DNA of 64,000 bases from Massilia psychrophila (lineage in GTDB: Bacteria > Pseudomonadota > Gammaproteobacteria > Burkholderiales > Burkholderiaceae_D), in contig NZ_PDOB01000001.1 of NCBI RefSeq assembly GCF_002760665.1, positions 62,001 to 126,000 on the forward strand, given 5' to 3'. The first letter of the stretch is position 1. Every line of letters starts with the position of its first letter. A model generated the notes under the pieces. The model did no database searches. It saw nothing but the letters and a program-made list of their open reading frames with translations, and had not been told where the DNA came from. Below, one piece after another: positions 40,333 to 49,957 of this stretch. Both the position numbers and the translations under genes were made by a program.

Positions 40333-41619
40333 ATGAAAATGACAACCATGAACATCGCTGAATACATGCAACAGGTAGGGCTCCAGGCACGCAGTGCGGC
40401 GCGCGCGATGGCGCGCGCCGACACCGCCACCCGCAACCGCGCGCTGCTCTTGATCGCCGACGCGGTCAAACGCGATGCCGCCCTGCTGCGCGCGGCCAAC
40501 CGGCTCGACCTCGATGCCGCCGGCGCGGCCGGCCTGGCGCCGGCGCTGGTCGAGCGCCTCGAGCTGTCGGAATCGGCCATCGCCACCATGGTCGAGGGGC
40601 TGCGCCAGATGGTCGCGCTGGCCGACCCGATCGGCGAGATTTCCAACATGAAGTTTCGTCCGAGCGGCATCCAGGTCGGCCAGATGCGGGTGCCGCTGGG
40701 CGTCATCGGCATCATCTACGAAGCGCGGCCCAACGTCACGGTCGACGCGGCGGGCCTGTGCATCAAGAGCGGCAACGCCGCCATCCTGCGCGGCGGCTCG
40801 GAAGCGATCCACTGCAACCGGGCGCTGGCCGCCATCGTCGCCGAAGGATTGCTTGGCGCCGGCCTGCCGGCGCACGGCGTGCAGGTCGTCGACACGGTCG
40901 ACCGCGCCGCCGTCGGCGCCATGATCACCATGCCGCAATACATCGACGTCATCGTGCCGCGCGGCGGCAAAGGCCTTATTGCGCGCCTGATCGAAGAAGC
41001 GACAGTACCGATGATCAAGCACCTCGACGGCATCTGCCACGTCTACATCGACGCCAAGGCCGACCTGGCGAAAGCACTGCCGATCGCGTTCAACGCCAAG
41101 TGCCACCGCTACGGCACCTGCAACACGATGGAAACATTGTTGGTCGGGCGCGCCATTGCCGCCACCGTGCTGCCACAACTGGCCGCGCTGTACCTGGAAA
41201 AACAGGTCGAGCTGCGCGCCGACCCGGAAGCGTTCGCGCTGCTGGCCGCGGCGGCCTACCCGCACCTGGCCGCCGCCACCCTTGACGACTGGAGTACCGA
41301 ATATCTGGGACCGATCCTGGCCGTCAAAGTGGTGGCCGGCATCGACGAAGCAATCGAGCATATCAACACCTGGTCGTCGCACCACACCGACGCCATCGTC
41401 ACCGAAGACTACAGCGACGCCTTGCGCTTCCTGCGCGAAGTCGATTCGGCCTCGGTGATGGTGAACGCCTCGACCCGCTTCGCCGACGGTTTCGAATATG
41501 GCCTCGGCGCCGAAATTGGCATCTCGAACGACAAGCTGCACGCGCGCGGCCCGGTCGGGCTGGAAGGGCTAACATCATTGAAGTACGTCGTGTTCGGACA
41601 CGGCGAAATACGCAGCTAA
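40333..41619 (+). CDS. proA: gamma-glutamyl phosphate reductase
   Basis: A 428-residue aldehyde-dehydrogenase-fold enzyme of proline synthesis. The catalytic Cys is in [16 protein letters not shown], and [20 protein letters not shown] and the nucleotide-site GGSEAIHCN are diagnostic. It reduces glutamyl-5-phosphate to the semialdehyde with NADPH. A second ATG at 40348 (MNIAEYMQQ) may be the true start, since many homologues begin there. proB is not adjacent. Confidence 0.95.
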   Translation: MKMTTMNIAEYMQQVGLQARSAARAMARADTATRNRALLLIADAVKRDAALLRAANRLDLDAAGAAGLAPALVERLELSESAIATMVEGLRQMVALADPIGEISNMKFRPSGIQVGQMRVPLGVIGIIYEARPNVTVDAAGLCIKSGNAAILRGGSEAIHCNRALAAIVAEGLLGAGLPAHGVQVVDTVDRAAVGAMITMPQYIDVIVPRGGKGLIARLIEEATVPMIKHLDGICHVYIDAKADLAKALPIAFNAKCHRYGTCNTMETLLVGRAIAATVLPQLAALYLEKQVELRADPEAFALLAAAAYPHLAAATLDDWSTEYLGPILAVKVVAGIDEAIEHINTWSSHHTDAIVTEDYSDALRFLREVDSASVMVNASTRFADGFEYGLGAEIGISNDKLHARGPVGLEGLTSLKYVVFGHGEIRS

Positions 41620-41637
41620 AATTGAACGGAACCCCCC

Positions 41638-42048
41638 ATGCTCTGGATTAAAGCGTTTCATATTGTCTTCATCGCCTCCTGGTTTGCCGGCCTGTTTTAT
41701 TTGCCGCGCATCTTCGTCAACCTGGCGCAGGAAACCGAGGCCAATGCCACCGCGCGCTTGCTGCTGATGGCGCGCAAGCTTTACCGCTTCACCACGATCC
41801 TGATGTTTCCGGCGCTCGCGTTCGGCATCTGGCTGTGGCTCGGCTACGGTTTCAAGGGCGGCTGGCTGCACGCCAAGCTGGTGCTGGTGATCGTGACGAT
41901 CGGCTACCATCACGCGTGCGGCTCGGTGCTGAAGAAATTTGAAAACGGCGCCAACCGCCGCACCCACACGTGGTACCGCTGGTTCAACGAAGCGCCGGTC
42001 GTGCTGCTGCTCGCGATCACGATCCTGGTTGTCGTCAAACCTTTCTGA
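41638..42048 (+). CDS. hemJ: HemJ-like protoporphyrinogen IX oxidase / CopD-family membrane protein
   Basis: A 136-residue protein with four transmembrane helices and a start (MLWIKAFHIVFIASWFAGLF) that matches HemJ/UPF0093. The conserved His8, the YLPRIFV segment and the HAKLVLV helix are all present. HemJ oxidises protoporphyrinogen IX in haem synthesis in bacteria lacking HemG/HemY. It follows proA by 18 bp. CopD-type copper proteins share the fold distantly, but length and motifs favour HemJ. Confidence 0.85.
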   Translation: MLWIKAFHIVFIASWFAGLFYLPRIFVNLAQETEANATARLLLMARKLYRFTTILMFPALAFGIWLWLGYGFKGGWLHAKLVLVIVTIGYHHACGSVLKKFENGANRRTHTWYRWFNEAPVVLLLAITILVVVKPF

Positions 42049-42058
42049 TGGAGTTCGA

Positions 42059-42667
42059 ATGAGCAAAACCATTGAATACTTCCTGACCCCGCATTCGCCC
42101 TGGACCTACCTCGGCCACGATCGCCTCGTCGCGCTGGCAAAGGCGGCCGGCGCTCACGTCGACATCAAGCCGTTTGACCTGGGCAAGGTGTTCGGCGCCT
42201 CCGGCGGGCTGCCGCTGGCCAAGCGCGCGCCGCAGCGCCAGGCCTACCGCCTGCTCGAACTGGCGCGCTGGTCGCAGCAGCTCGGCCTGCCGTTGAACCC
42301 GCAGCCGACCTTCTTCCCGATCCCGCCGGACGCTGCTGCCAAACTGATCATCGCCGCCCGCACCAGCCTGGGCGCTGAAGCCGCGCTGGAACTCGCCGGC
42401 GCCGTCATGCGCGCGCTGTGGGCCGCCGACAAGAACATCGCCGACGGCGACACCCTGGCGCAAGTGGCGAGCAACTGCGGCTTCGACGGCCGCATGCTGG
42501 TGAAGTCGGCGCAGACCGCCGGCGTGCAGGAACAGTACGAGCGCAATACCGACGACGCCATGGCCGCCAACGTGTTCGGCGCCCCGTGGTACGTCGTCGA
42601 CGGCGTCGGCTTCTGGGGCCAGGACCGGCTCGATTTCGTCGAGCGTGCGCTGGCCAAAGCAGTATAG
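42059..42667 (+). CDS. 2-hydroxychromene-2-carboxylate isomerase-like (GST kappa / DsbA fold)
   Basis: A 202-residue protein of the thioredoxin-like GST-kappa/HCCA isomerase family. The N-terminal strand-loop FLTPHSPWTYLGHDRL has the Ser-Pro-Trp typical of the active site, and the C-terminal NVFGAPWYVVDGVGFWGQDRL is the family signature. HCCA isomerases act in naphthalene catabolism with glutathione, but many relatives have unknown substrates; no aromatic-degradation genes are adjacent, so the physiological role is open. The start is 11 bp after hemJ. Confidence 0.85.
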   Translation: MSKTIEYFLTPHSPWTYLGHDRLVALAKAAGAHVDIKPFDLGKVFGASGGLPLAKRAPQRQAYRLLELARWSQQLGLPLNPQPTFFPIPPDAAAKLIIAARTSLGAEAALELAGAVMRALWAADKNIADGDTLAQVASNCGFDGRMLVKSAQTAGVQEQYERNTDDAMAANVFGAPWYVVDGVGFWGQDRLDFVERALAKAV

Positions 42668-42748
42668 AATTGCCCGCTTCAATCATTCGGGCGGACGCTG
42701 GCGTTCACCCATACGACTCATTTTTTTAACGGATAAAAGGACCCCCTG

Positions 42749-43951
42749 ATGGCTTCATATTTCTGTCCCTGCCCGCGCGGCATGGAAGCGGCGCTGGCCG
42801 AAGAACTGGGCGAAATCGCCTTGCAAAGCACCACCATGAAAGTTCACAACCAAGTGCCGGGCGGGGTTCACTGCTCCGGTCACCTGCTTGATTCCTACCT
42901 GGTCAACCTGCACTCGCGCATCGCCTCGCGCGTGCTGATGCGCATCGCCCACGCGAGCTACGCCAACGAGAACGACATCTACGACCTGACGCTGGCGCAG
43001 CCGTGGGAAGACTGGTTCGGCGTCGACCATACGATCCGGGTCGACGTCACCGCCATCAAGTCGCCGCTGCGCAGCCTCGAATTCACCACCCTCAAAATCA
43101 AGGACGCGGTGTGCGACCGTTTCCGCGACCTGGTCGGCAAGCGGCCGTCGGTCAACACGGGTGAACCGGACATCCGCATCGTCGGCTTCCTCGACCAGCG
43201 CAACTTTACGGTCTACCTCGACACTTCGGGCGAAGCGCTGTTCAAGCGCGGCTGGCGCGAGGAGACCGGCGACGCGCCGCTGCGCGAAAACCTCGCCGCC
43301 GGCATGCTGCGGGTAGCGGGCTGGAAACCGGGAACGGTGCTGTTCGACCCGATGTGCGGCTCCGGCACCATCCTGATCGAAGCGGCCCAGATCGTCCAGG
43401 GAACACCGCCCGGCATGCGGCGCAGCTTCGCCTTCGAAAAATTCAACGGTTTTGTAGCCGCCCCGTGGCAGGCGATGAAGGCCGCCGTCAAGCCGAACGT
43501 GCTGCCCCTTGAGCCCACCATTTTCGGCAGCGACATTTCGGGCGACATGATCGAAATGACCCGCCATAACCTGCGCATTGCTGGCATCACGTTCGAGGTG
43601 CCGCTCAAGCAGATCGAGGCGCAGGAAGTCAAACCGCCGACGGCGCAGCCGGGCATCCTGCTGACCAACCCGCCGTACGGCGAGCGGATCGGCGTGCGCG
43701 GCGACTCCACCATGCCGGCCGACGAGATGAGCGTGTCGTTCTACGCCGCCCTCGGCACCACGCTCAAGCAGCGTTTCGCCGGCTGGACCGTGTTCCTGTT
43801 CACCGCCGACCTGACTTTACCGAAGCTGCTGCGCCTGAAAGAAGCGCGCAAGACGCCGTTTTTTAATGGCGCCCTCGAATGCCGGCTATTCCGCTTCGAC
43901 ATGGTGGCCGGCTACAACCGCCGCGAGGAAGCCAAGCCCAAGCAGGTGTAA
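42749..43951 (+). CDS. THUMP-domain class I rRNA methyltransferase, RlmL N-terminal type
   Basis: A 400-residue protein. An N-terminal ferredoxin-like and THUMP region (FCPCPRGMEAALAEEL; RVDVTAIKSPLRSLEFTTLK) binds RNA. A Rossmann-fold methyltransferase follows with the SAM loop LFDPMCGSGTILIEAA and the catalytic NPPYGERIG motif of N2-guanine methylases. This is the half equivalent to the RlmL part of E. coli RlmKL, which makes m2G2445 in 23S rRNA; the RlmK half is absent. rRNA target assigned by family, not shown here. Confidence 0.87.
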   Translation: MASYFCPCPRGMEAALAEELGEIALQSTTMKVHNQVPGGVHCSGHLLDSYLVNLHSRIASRVLMRIAHASYANENDIYDLTLAQPWEDWFGVDHTIRVDVTAIKSPLRSLEFTTLKIKDAVCDRFRDLVGKRPSVNTGEPDIRIVGFLDQRNFTVYLDTSGEALFKRGWREETGDAPLRENLAAGMLRVAGWKPGTVLFDPMCGSGTILIEAAQIVQGTPPGMRRSFAFEKFNGFVAAPWQAMKAAVKPNVLPLEPTIFGSDISGDMIEMTRHNLRIAGITFEVPLKQIEAQEVKPPTAQPGILLTNPPYGERIGVRGDSTMPADEMSVSFYAALGTTLKQRFAGWTVFLFTADLTLPKLLRLKEARKTPFFNGALECRLFRFDMVAGYNRREEAKPKQV

Positions 43952-43955
43952 GCAC

Positions 43956-45239
43956 GTGTTCCCGCAACCGCCGCCGCCCGACCTGCCGTCCGACCCGGTG
44001 GTGCCGGTGCCGCTGCCCCCAAGCCACAGGACCGCGCTGCTAAGCGCCGGGGCGCTGGCGGCGCTGCTTGCCTCGCTGTCGATGCTGGGACCGTTCTCGA
44101 TCGACGCCTACCTGCCGGCCTTCCCCAACATCCAGGCCGATCTGAACGCCAGCGCGATCGAGGTGCAGCAAACCCTGACCGCCTACATGCTGGCGTTCTC
44201 CGGCATGGTGCTGTGGCACGGCGCGCTGTCGGACGCTTTCGGGCGCCGCAACATCGTCTTGTGCGCGCTGGTGGTGTTTGCCGTCGGCACCTTCGGCTGC
44301 GCCGCCTCGCACTCGGTGCACTACCTGTGGATATTTCGCATCCTGCAAGGCATGTCGGCCGGCGCCGGCACCGTCGTCGGGCGCGCCATCATCCGCGACC
44401 TGTATTCGGATGCGGCGGCGGCGCGCCTGCTGTCGATGGTGACAATGATTTTTTCGATCGCGCCGGCCATCGCGCCGGTGCTGGGCGGCTGGATCGTCAA
44501 ATTGTTCGACTGGCGCACCATCTTCCTGTTCCTGCTGGTGTACAGCGTGCTGCTGTTCGCCGTCTGCTACCGCTATCTGCCGGAGACGCTGCCGCCCGAC
44601 AAACGCCAGCCGTTCAACCCCGGCTACCTGGCCAAGAATTACGGCGACATCTTCCGCTCGCCGCTGTTTCACATGAAGGCGGGCATCGTTGCCTGCAACT
44701 TCGCCGGCCTGTTCCTGTTCATCACGGCGGCGCCCGTGATGCTGCCGGTGCACCTGCTTCTCGGTCCCGACGAGTTCGCGTGGCTGTTCGTGCCGACCGT
44801 CTCCGGCATTTTTCTCGGCGCGCTGACAGCCAACCGTTTCGCCGGTCGCATGACGTTCGCGCGCCAGATCGGCATCGGCTTTTGCTTCCAGATCGCCGCC
44901 GCCGCGGCCAATGTCGCGTACCACCTGTTTTACCCGCCGGCGCTTCCCTGGTCGGTGCTGCCGATGTTCTTCTACACCTTCGGCATGTCGATCATCGCCC
45001 CCGGCGCCACCTTGCTCACGCTCGACCTGTTCCCGCACATCCGCGGCACGGTCGCCTCCTGCCAGTCGTTCGCCCAGACCTTGCTGGGCGCCCTGGTGGC
45101 CGGCGTGATCGCGCCGTTCCTGTCGCATTCGGTGCTGTGGCTGGCGCTCGGCCAGCTCGGCTTTGGTCTTGCCGCCCTGGCACTATGGTTTATGTCGAGG
45201 CAATATCGGCGCATTTTGTCAAATCAAGCCGGCAGATAA
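43956..45239 (+). CDS. Bcr/CflA-family multidrug efflux MFS transporter
   Basis: A 427-residue protein with about 12 transmembrane helices. A proline-rich N-terminus is followed by LSMLGPFSIDAYLPAFPNI, the first-helix signature of the Bcr/CflA drug:H+ antiporter group, then the loop LSDAFGRRNIVL (motif A variant). It probably exports bicyclomycin-, sulfonamide- or chloramphenicol-like compounds, or peptides. The GTG at 43956 is chosen because upstream sequence overlaps the methyltransferase gene. The 212 bp after it show no gene. Confidence 0.88.
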   Translation: MFPQPPPPDLPSDPVVPVPLPPSHRTALLSAGALAALLASLSMLGPFSIDAYLPAFPNIQADLNASAIEVQQTLTAYMLAFSGMVLWHGALSDAFGRRNIVLCALVVFAVGTFGCAASHSVHYLWIFRILQGMSAGAGTVVGRAIIRDLYSDAAAARLLSMVTMIFSIAPAIAPVLGGWIVKLFDWRTIFLFLLVYSVLLFAVCYRYLPETLPPDKRQPFNPGYLAKNYGDIFRSPLFHMKAGIVACNFAGLFLFITAAPVMLPVHLLLGPDEFAWLFVPTVSGIFLGALTANRFAGRMTFARQIGIGFCFQIAAAAANVAYHLFYPPALPWSVLPMFFYTFGMSIIAPGATLLTLDLFPHIRGTVASCQSFAQTLLGALVAGVIAPFLSHSVLWLALGQLGFGLAALALWFMSRQYRRILSNQAGR

Positions 45240-45451
45240 CATCGTTTGACTGTGGCAAACTTGGAAATTTTTCCGGGAATTATTGTTCCCAACGGGAAAT
45301 CTCGTATATTTATGCTAAGACCACCGCCTTAAATGCCTGGACAGAGCCCAAAACCTTGCTCTGTGCGTTGCTTGAAAAAATAAGTCGTGGCTGCCTAGCC
45401 CCTGAGCGCCACCTGGAACCCATCGATCAATTGGCGGCCGTGCCCGAGACC

Positions 45452-47644
45452 ATGCATCAATCAGACCATGATATTCGCAATCGACTGCTGATTGCCCGTC
45501 TGCCGGCGATGCCGCAGATACTCATCAAGTTGATCGAGCACTTGCAGGCCGACGACCTCGGCATGCCTGAGCTGGCCGCGCTCATTTCGAACGATGCCGG
45601 CATGACCAGCAAAATCCTGGCGGTGGCCAACAGCTCGGCTTACCATCGCGCCAGCCGCGCCATCTGCCTCGAGCAGTCGCTGGCCGCCCTCGGCACCGAC
45701 ATGATCAAGACGCTGGTCATCAGCGAAGCGGTGTTCCAGACCTTTAATAACTTTCCTCATTCGGGCAGCACCGACCTGCGCGCGTTCTGGAAAAATTCGC
45801 TTACCGCCGCCGTCGTCGCGCGCCAGCTGGCCAAGCGGATGGAATACCCGCACCTCGAGGAAGCTTACTTGGCCGGCCTGTTGCACAATGTCGGCCGCCT
45901 GGCGTTGCTGGCCACCGCGCCGAAAGAATACACCTTCAATTTTACCGCGCGCGACGACGAAGACCTGTGCGCGGTCGAGCAGCGCACCATGCAGATCACC
46001 CACGCCGAAGCAGGCGCCTGGCTGATCGAGCGCTGGCACCTCGATTCCTTCCTGGCCGACTCCGTGCTGTATCACCATGAGCCGAGCGCGCGCCTCGAGT
46101 CGAGCCACCCGTTGATCCGCATCGTGCGCCTGGCGCACCTGATGTCGTGCCATGGGTTGACCGGGGAAGCGGGCCACGACACGGACGCCGACGCCATCGC
46201 TGACGCCTCCCGGATATGCGGCGTCGAGCTGGCCGATGTCGACGCTGTGAAAGCGGCCGCCATGCGCCAGGTCGAGAAGTCGGCCGCCCACCTCGGCATC
46301 GACCTGGCCGGCGCCGACGACATCCCGAGCCCGGCGGCGTATGCACCGCCGGCACCAGTCGACCCGGTGCGCCAGCGCCTGTCCGAGGAAGTGCGCAACC
46401 TGGTGCTGGTGTCGGAAGTGGGTCAGGGCTTCGCCCGCCAGCAGGGCGAAAGCGGCCTGCTCGAATCGATGGTGCGCTCGGCGCGCATCCTGTTCGACTT
46501 CGACAATACCGTCATCCTGCTGGAAAACCCGACCGGCCACGCGCTGGTCGGCATGCCGACCGCCGAGCAGCAGCGCATCGCCGAGTTCTCGATTCCGCTC
46601 AACCGCGGCGGCGTCGTCGCCCAGGCCGCCCTCGATCGCAAGCTGGCCTTCGTCAAGCGCGATGGGCAATCGCTCGGGCTGGCCGAAGAACAGCTGTTTC
46701 GCCTGCTCGGCACCGACAGCCTGGTGTGCGTGCCGTTGGTCGCCGGCGGGCGTAGCCTTGGCGTGATGATCGGCGGCCTAGCAGCGTGGCAGGTGCCGGC
46801 CTGCATGAAGCGCGAGCGCTTCATGCAGGCGTTCGGCGTCCAGGCTGCGGGCGCGCTCGAAACGGCGCTGTCCGAGCGCGGCAACGCGCGCCGCCAGCTG
46901 GCCCACGTCGCCGAAGAATACCGCGAAGCGTCGCGCCGGGTGGTGCACGAAGTGAACAACCCGCTGTCGATCATCAAGAATTATTTGAGCGTCTTGGACG
47001 GCAAGCTGGCCAAGCGCGAACCGGCGGCCGGCGAGATGTCGATCCTGAACGAGGAAATCGACCGCGTCGGCCAGCTGATCAACGGCCTGGCCGACCTGCA
47101 GCCGTCCGGATCGCAGCGTGCCACCAACGCCACCAACGTCGCGCGCGTCGTCGACGATGTGCTGCGCCTGTTCCGCGCCACCGAGTTCGTGCCGCCGGCG
47201 GTGCAGATCGTCACCAGCATGGTGGACGCCGCCGCCGAGATCGAGGGCGACGCCGACATCCTCAAGCAGATCCTGGTCAACCTGGTCAAAAATGCGGTCG
47301 AGGCGCTTGGCCCGAGCGGGCGCATCGACATCGGCAACCGCCGCCACGTCAACCGTGAACGCTCACTGTACGTCGAGCTGGTGGTCAGCGACAACGGTCC
47401 GGGCCTGGCGCCGGAAGTGCTGGCCAACCTGTTTTCGGCGGTGCGCAGCACCAAGGACGGCGCCCACCGCGGCCTCGGCCTGTCGATCGTGCACGGCCTG
47501 GTCAAGAAGCTCGGCGGGCAGATTACCTGCCGCAGCGGCCGCACCGGCACGACGTTTGAAATTTTGCTGCCGGCGGCGGCGGGTGGGGCAAGCTTGGTGG
47601 GCATGGCTACCGGCGCCAAAGCCCGGGCGATGGACTCAATTTAA
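45452..47644 (+). CDS. HDOD-GAF-histidine kinase hybrid sensor
   Basis: A 730-residue cytosolic protein. Residues 1-220 are an HDOD domain (ARLPAMPQILIKLIEHLQAD, LLHNVGRLALL, YHHEP). A linker and GAF-like domain occupy about 310-480 (VRSARILFDFDNTVILLEN, LVCVPLVAGGRSLGVMIG). Then comes a histidine-kinase core with phospho-acceptor His499 in RRVVHEVNNPLS, N-box VNLVKNAVEAL, G1 DNGPGLAP and G2 GLGLSIV. Its natural partner is the receiver of the next gene, 5 bp downstream. The reading frame is open far upstream, and TTG/GTG starts nearer 45356-45440 are possible; 45452 is the first ATG that begins the HDOD domain. Confidence 0.88.
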   Translation: MHQSDHDIRNRLLIARLPAMPQILIKLIEHLQADDLGMPELAALISNDAGMTSKILAVANSSAYHRASRAICLEQSLAALGTDMIKTLVISEAVFQTFNNFPHSGSTDLRAFWKNSLTAAVVARQLAKRMEYPHLEEAYLAGLLHNVGRLALLATAPKEYTFNFTARDDEDLCAVEQRTMQITHAEAGAWLIERWHLDSFLADSVLYHHEPSARLESSHPLIRIVRLAHLMSCHGLTGEAGHDTDADAIADASRICGVELADVDAVKAAAMRQVEKSAAHLGIDLAGADDIPSPAAYAPPAPVDPVRQRLSEEVRNLVLVSEVGQGFARQQGESGLLESMVRSARILFDFDNTVILLENPTGHALVGMPTAEQQRIAEFSIPLNRGGVVAQAALDRKLAFVKRDGQSLGLAEEQLFRLLGTDSLVCVPLVAGGRSLGVMIGGLAAWQVPACMKRERFMQAFGVQAAGALETALSERGNARRQLAHVAEEYREASRRVVHEVNNPLSIIKNYLSVLDGKLAKREPAAGEMSILNEEIDRVGQLINGLADLQPSGSQRATNATNVARVVDDVLRLFRATEFVPPAVQIVTSMVDAAAEIEGDADILKQILVNLVKNAVEALGPSGRIDIGNRRHVNRERSLYVELVVSDNGPGLAPEVLANLFSAVRSTKDGAHRGLGLSIVHGLVKKLGGQITCRSGRTGTTFEILLPAAAGGASLVGMATGAKARAMDSI

Positions 47645-47649
47645 AGGTG

Positions 47650-49944
47650 ATGATGAACGCAACCGCAGCCTTCGCAACCATGGCTTCCGACAACGTCCAC
47701 GAGACAGCGCCGGTTCAAGCCCCTGCCCAGGCCTCCCACTTCGAATCCGACAACCTGCCCCGCATCCTGCTGGTCGACGACGAGCCGCGCCTGCTGTCGT
47801 CGCTCTACGAACTGCTGCGCGACCGCGACTACCACCTGACGACCGCCGCCTGCGGCAGCGAGGCGCTAGCCCATCTGGGGCGCATGAAGTTCGACCTGGT
47901 GCTGCTCGATTTGCGCTTGCCCGACATGAGCGGGCACGACATCATGGACTTCATCAACGACAGCGGCATCGAAACCGATGTCATCGTGATGAGCGGCGAA
48001 GTGGGCATCGACGCGGCGATCGGCGCCCTCAAGCGCGGCGCCTACGATTACCTGCGCAAGCCCTACAGCCGCGAAGAGCTGCTCAAGACGGTCGCCAACG
48101 CGCTGCAGCAGCGCCGCCTGGAACTGGCCAACCTGCGCATCGCCTCGCAGCTCGAGAACTCGGAAAAGCTGTACCGCTACCTGGTCGACAGTTCGCCCGA
48201 CATCATCTACACGCTCAACCATGAAGGCCGCTTCACGTTCATCAACGACCGCGCCTACCAGTTGCTGGGATTCGCGCGCGAAGACCTGATCGGCAAGCAC
48301 TACTCGGTCATGGTGCACGAGGAAGACCTCGAGCGCGCGCGCTACGTGTTCAACGAGCGCCGCGTCGACGAGCGCGCCTCGCGCAACGTCGAGCTGCGTT
48401 TGCGCTGCCACGCCAGCGGCAACGCCGACCGCACGTTCAACAATACCTTGATGACGATCTCGCTCAATTCGATCGGCATGCATGTGCCCGACCACGACGT
48501 CAAGAAGCTGGAGTTTTTCGGCACCTATGGCGTGGCGCGCGACATCACCGACCGCAAGCGGGCTGAAGAAGTCATTTCCTACCAGGCCTATCATGACATC
48601 CTGACCGACCTGCCGAACCGCATGCTGTTCAAGGACCGCCTCGGACTGGCCGTGATCCAGGCCAAGCGCAAGCTTACCGAGCTGGCCGTGATGTTCATCG
48701 ACCTCGACCGCTTCAAGCTGGTCAACGACACGCTCGGCCACGTCAAGGGCGACGAACTGCTGCAGCAGGTGGCGGTGCGCCTGAAGGCTTGCCTGCGCCG
48801 CAGCGACACCCTGGCGCGCCAGGGCGGCGACGAATTCACCATCGTGCTGCCGGAGCTGCGCGACCGCGGCGATGCCAAGATCATCGCCGACAAGTTCCTC
48901 GAATGCCTGCACCAGCCGTTCGACCTTGATGGCCATGAAGTGCACATCTCGGCATCGATCGGCATCGCCATCTATCCGGGCGACGGCGAGTCGATCGACG
49001 AGCTGCTGCGCCACGCCGACATCGCCATGTACCAGGTCAAGGCGCTCGGCAAGAACGGCCACAGCTTCTATCACGATTCGATGCTCGACATCTCGCACCA
49101 GAAAATCGCGCTCGAGCAGAGCCTGCGCAAGGCGCTCGAACAGAACGAACTGGAGATGTACTACCAGCCGCAGATGGACGTCATCACCGGGCGCATCATC
49201 GGCGCCGAAGGCCTGATGCGCTGGAACCATCCGCAGCGCGGGTTGCTCAACGCCGGCGAGTTCCTGCCGTTCGCCGAAGACAATGGCCTGATGCTGCCGA
49301 TCTCCGACTGGATGATCGGCGCGTTGTGCCGCGACCTGCTGCAATGGAACGCTTCCGGCGGTGAGGCGATCCGGCTGTCGCTGAACCTGTCGCCGCAATA
49401 CCTCGACCGCGGCGATTTTTTCGAGAAGATGCGCGGCGCGCTGGTGCGCTACGGCATTTCGCCGGCCCAGATCGAGGTTGAGATCACCGAAAACATCTGC
49501 ATCCGCAATCCGCAGTACGCGATCGAACAGCTCAATAAGCTGTGCCAGCTCGGCATCTCGGTGGCGATCGACGACTTCGGCACCGGCTATTCGTCGCTGT
49601 CCTACCTGCACCGCTTCCCGATCCACACCATCAAGATCGACCAGTCGTTCGTCAAGGAGATCCATGACGAGCACGGCCACTATCCGGTGATCCTGGCGAT
49701 CATTTCGATCGCCCGCGGCCTCGGCCTGCACCTGATCGCCGAAGGGGTGGAAACCGACGTCCAGGCGCGCTACCTGAAGTCGAACGGTTGCCTGACGATG
49801 CAGGGCTACCTGTTCCACCGCCCGATCGCGCTGACCAACTTCATCAACCTGCTGCGCGAGCAGGATGCGGCCGGCGGTTCGGCTTTGCCGCTCACATCCG
49901 CCGTTGCGCACAACGCGCCGAACGTCGTGTCGATCCAGGCTTGA
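47650..49944 (+). CDS. REC-PAS-GGDEF-EAL c-di-GMP response regulator
   Basis: About 764 residues. The receiver domain (37-160) has the DDE acidic pair and phospho-acceptor Asp87 in LVLLDLRLPD, with conserved Lys in YLRKPY. A PAS domain (about 178-300) follows. The GGDEF domain carries an intact GGDEF at 392-396 and an RxxD I-site (RRSD) five residues before it. In the EAL domain the signature is E520-G-L rather than EAL, but the catalytic NLSPQYL, ITENICI, IDDFGTGYSSL and EGVET motifs remain. It may make and/or degrade c-di-GMP under control of the kinase just upstream. GTG 47647 or ATG 47653 are other possible starts. Confidence 0.93.
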   Translation: MMNATAAFATMASDNVHETAPVQAPAQASHFESDNLPRILLVDDEPRLLSSLYELLRDRDYHLTTAACGSEALAHLGRMKFDLVLLDLRLPDMSGHDIMDFINDSGIETDVIVMSGEVGIDAAIGALKRGAYDYLRKPYSREELLKTVANALQQRRLELANLRIASQLENSEKLYRYLVDSSPDIIYTLNHEGRFTFINDRAYQLLGFAREDLIGKHYSVMVHEEDLERARYVFNERRVDERASRNVELRLRCHASGNADRTFNNTLMTISLNSIGMHVPDHDVKKLEFFGTYGVARDITDRKRAEEVISYQAYHDILTDLPNRMLFKDRLGLAVIQAKRKLTELAVMFIDLDRFKLVNDTLGHVKGDELLQQVAVRLKACLRRSDTLARQGGDEFTIVLPELRDRGDAKIIADKFLECLHQPFDLDGHEVHISASIGIAIYPGDGESIDELLRHADIAMYQVKALGKNGHSFYHDSMLDISHQKIALEQSLRKALEQNELEMYYQPQMDVITGRIIGAEGLMRWNHPQRGLLNAGEFLPFAEDNGLMLPISDWMIGALCRDLLQWNASGGEAIRLSLNLSPQYLDRGDFFEKMRGALVRYGISPAQIEVEITENICIRNPQYAIEQLNKLCQLGISVAIDDFGTGYSSLSYLHRFPIHTIKIDQSFVKEIHDEHGHYPVILAIISIARGLGLHLIAEGVETDVQARYLKSNGCLTMQGYLFHRPIALTNFINLLREQDAAGGSALPLTSAVAHNAPNVVSIQA

Positions 49945-49957
49945 CCCTGGCGCCGTG

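Noticed and set aside
44213-45451. Upstream extension of the HDOD-kinase frame over the Bcr/CflA gene
   Set aside because: The open frame before 45240 is an out-of-frame Arg/Pro-rich shadow of the transporter; real HDOD similarity begins only after 45452.
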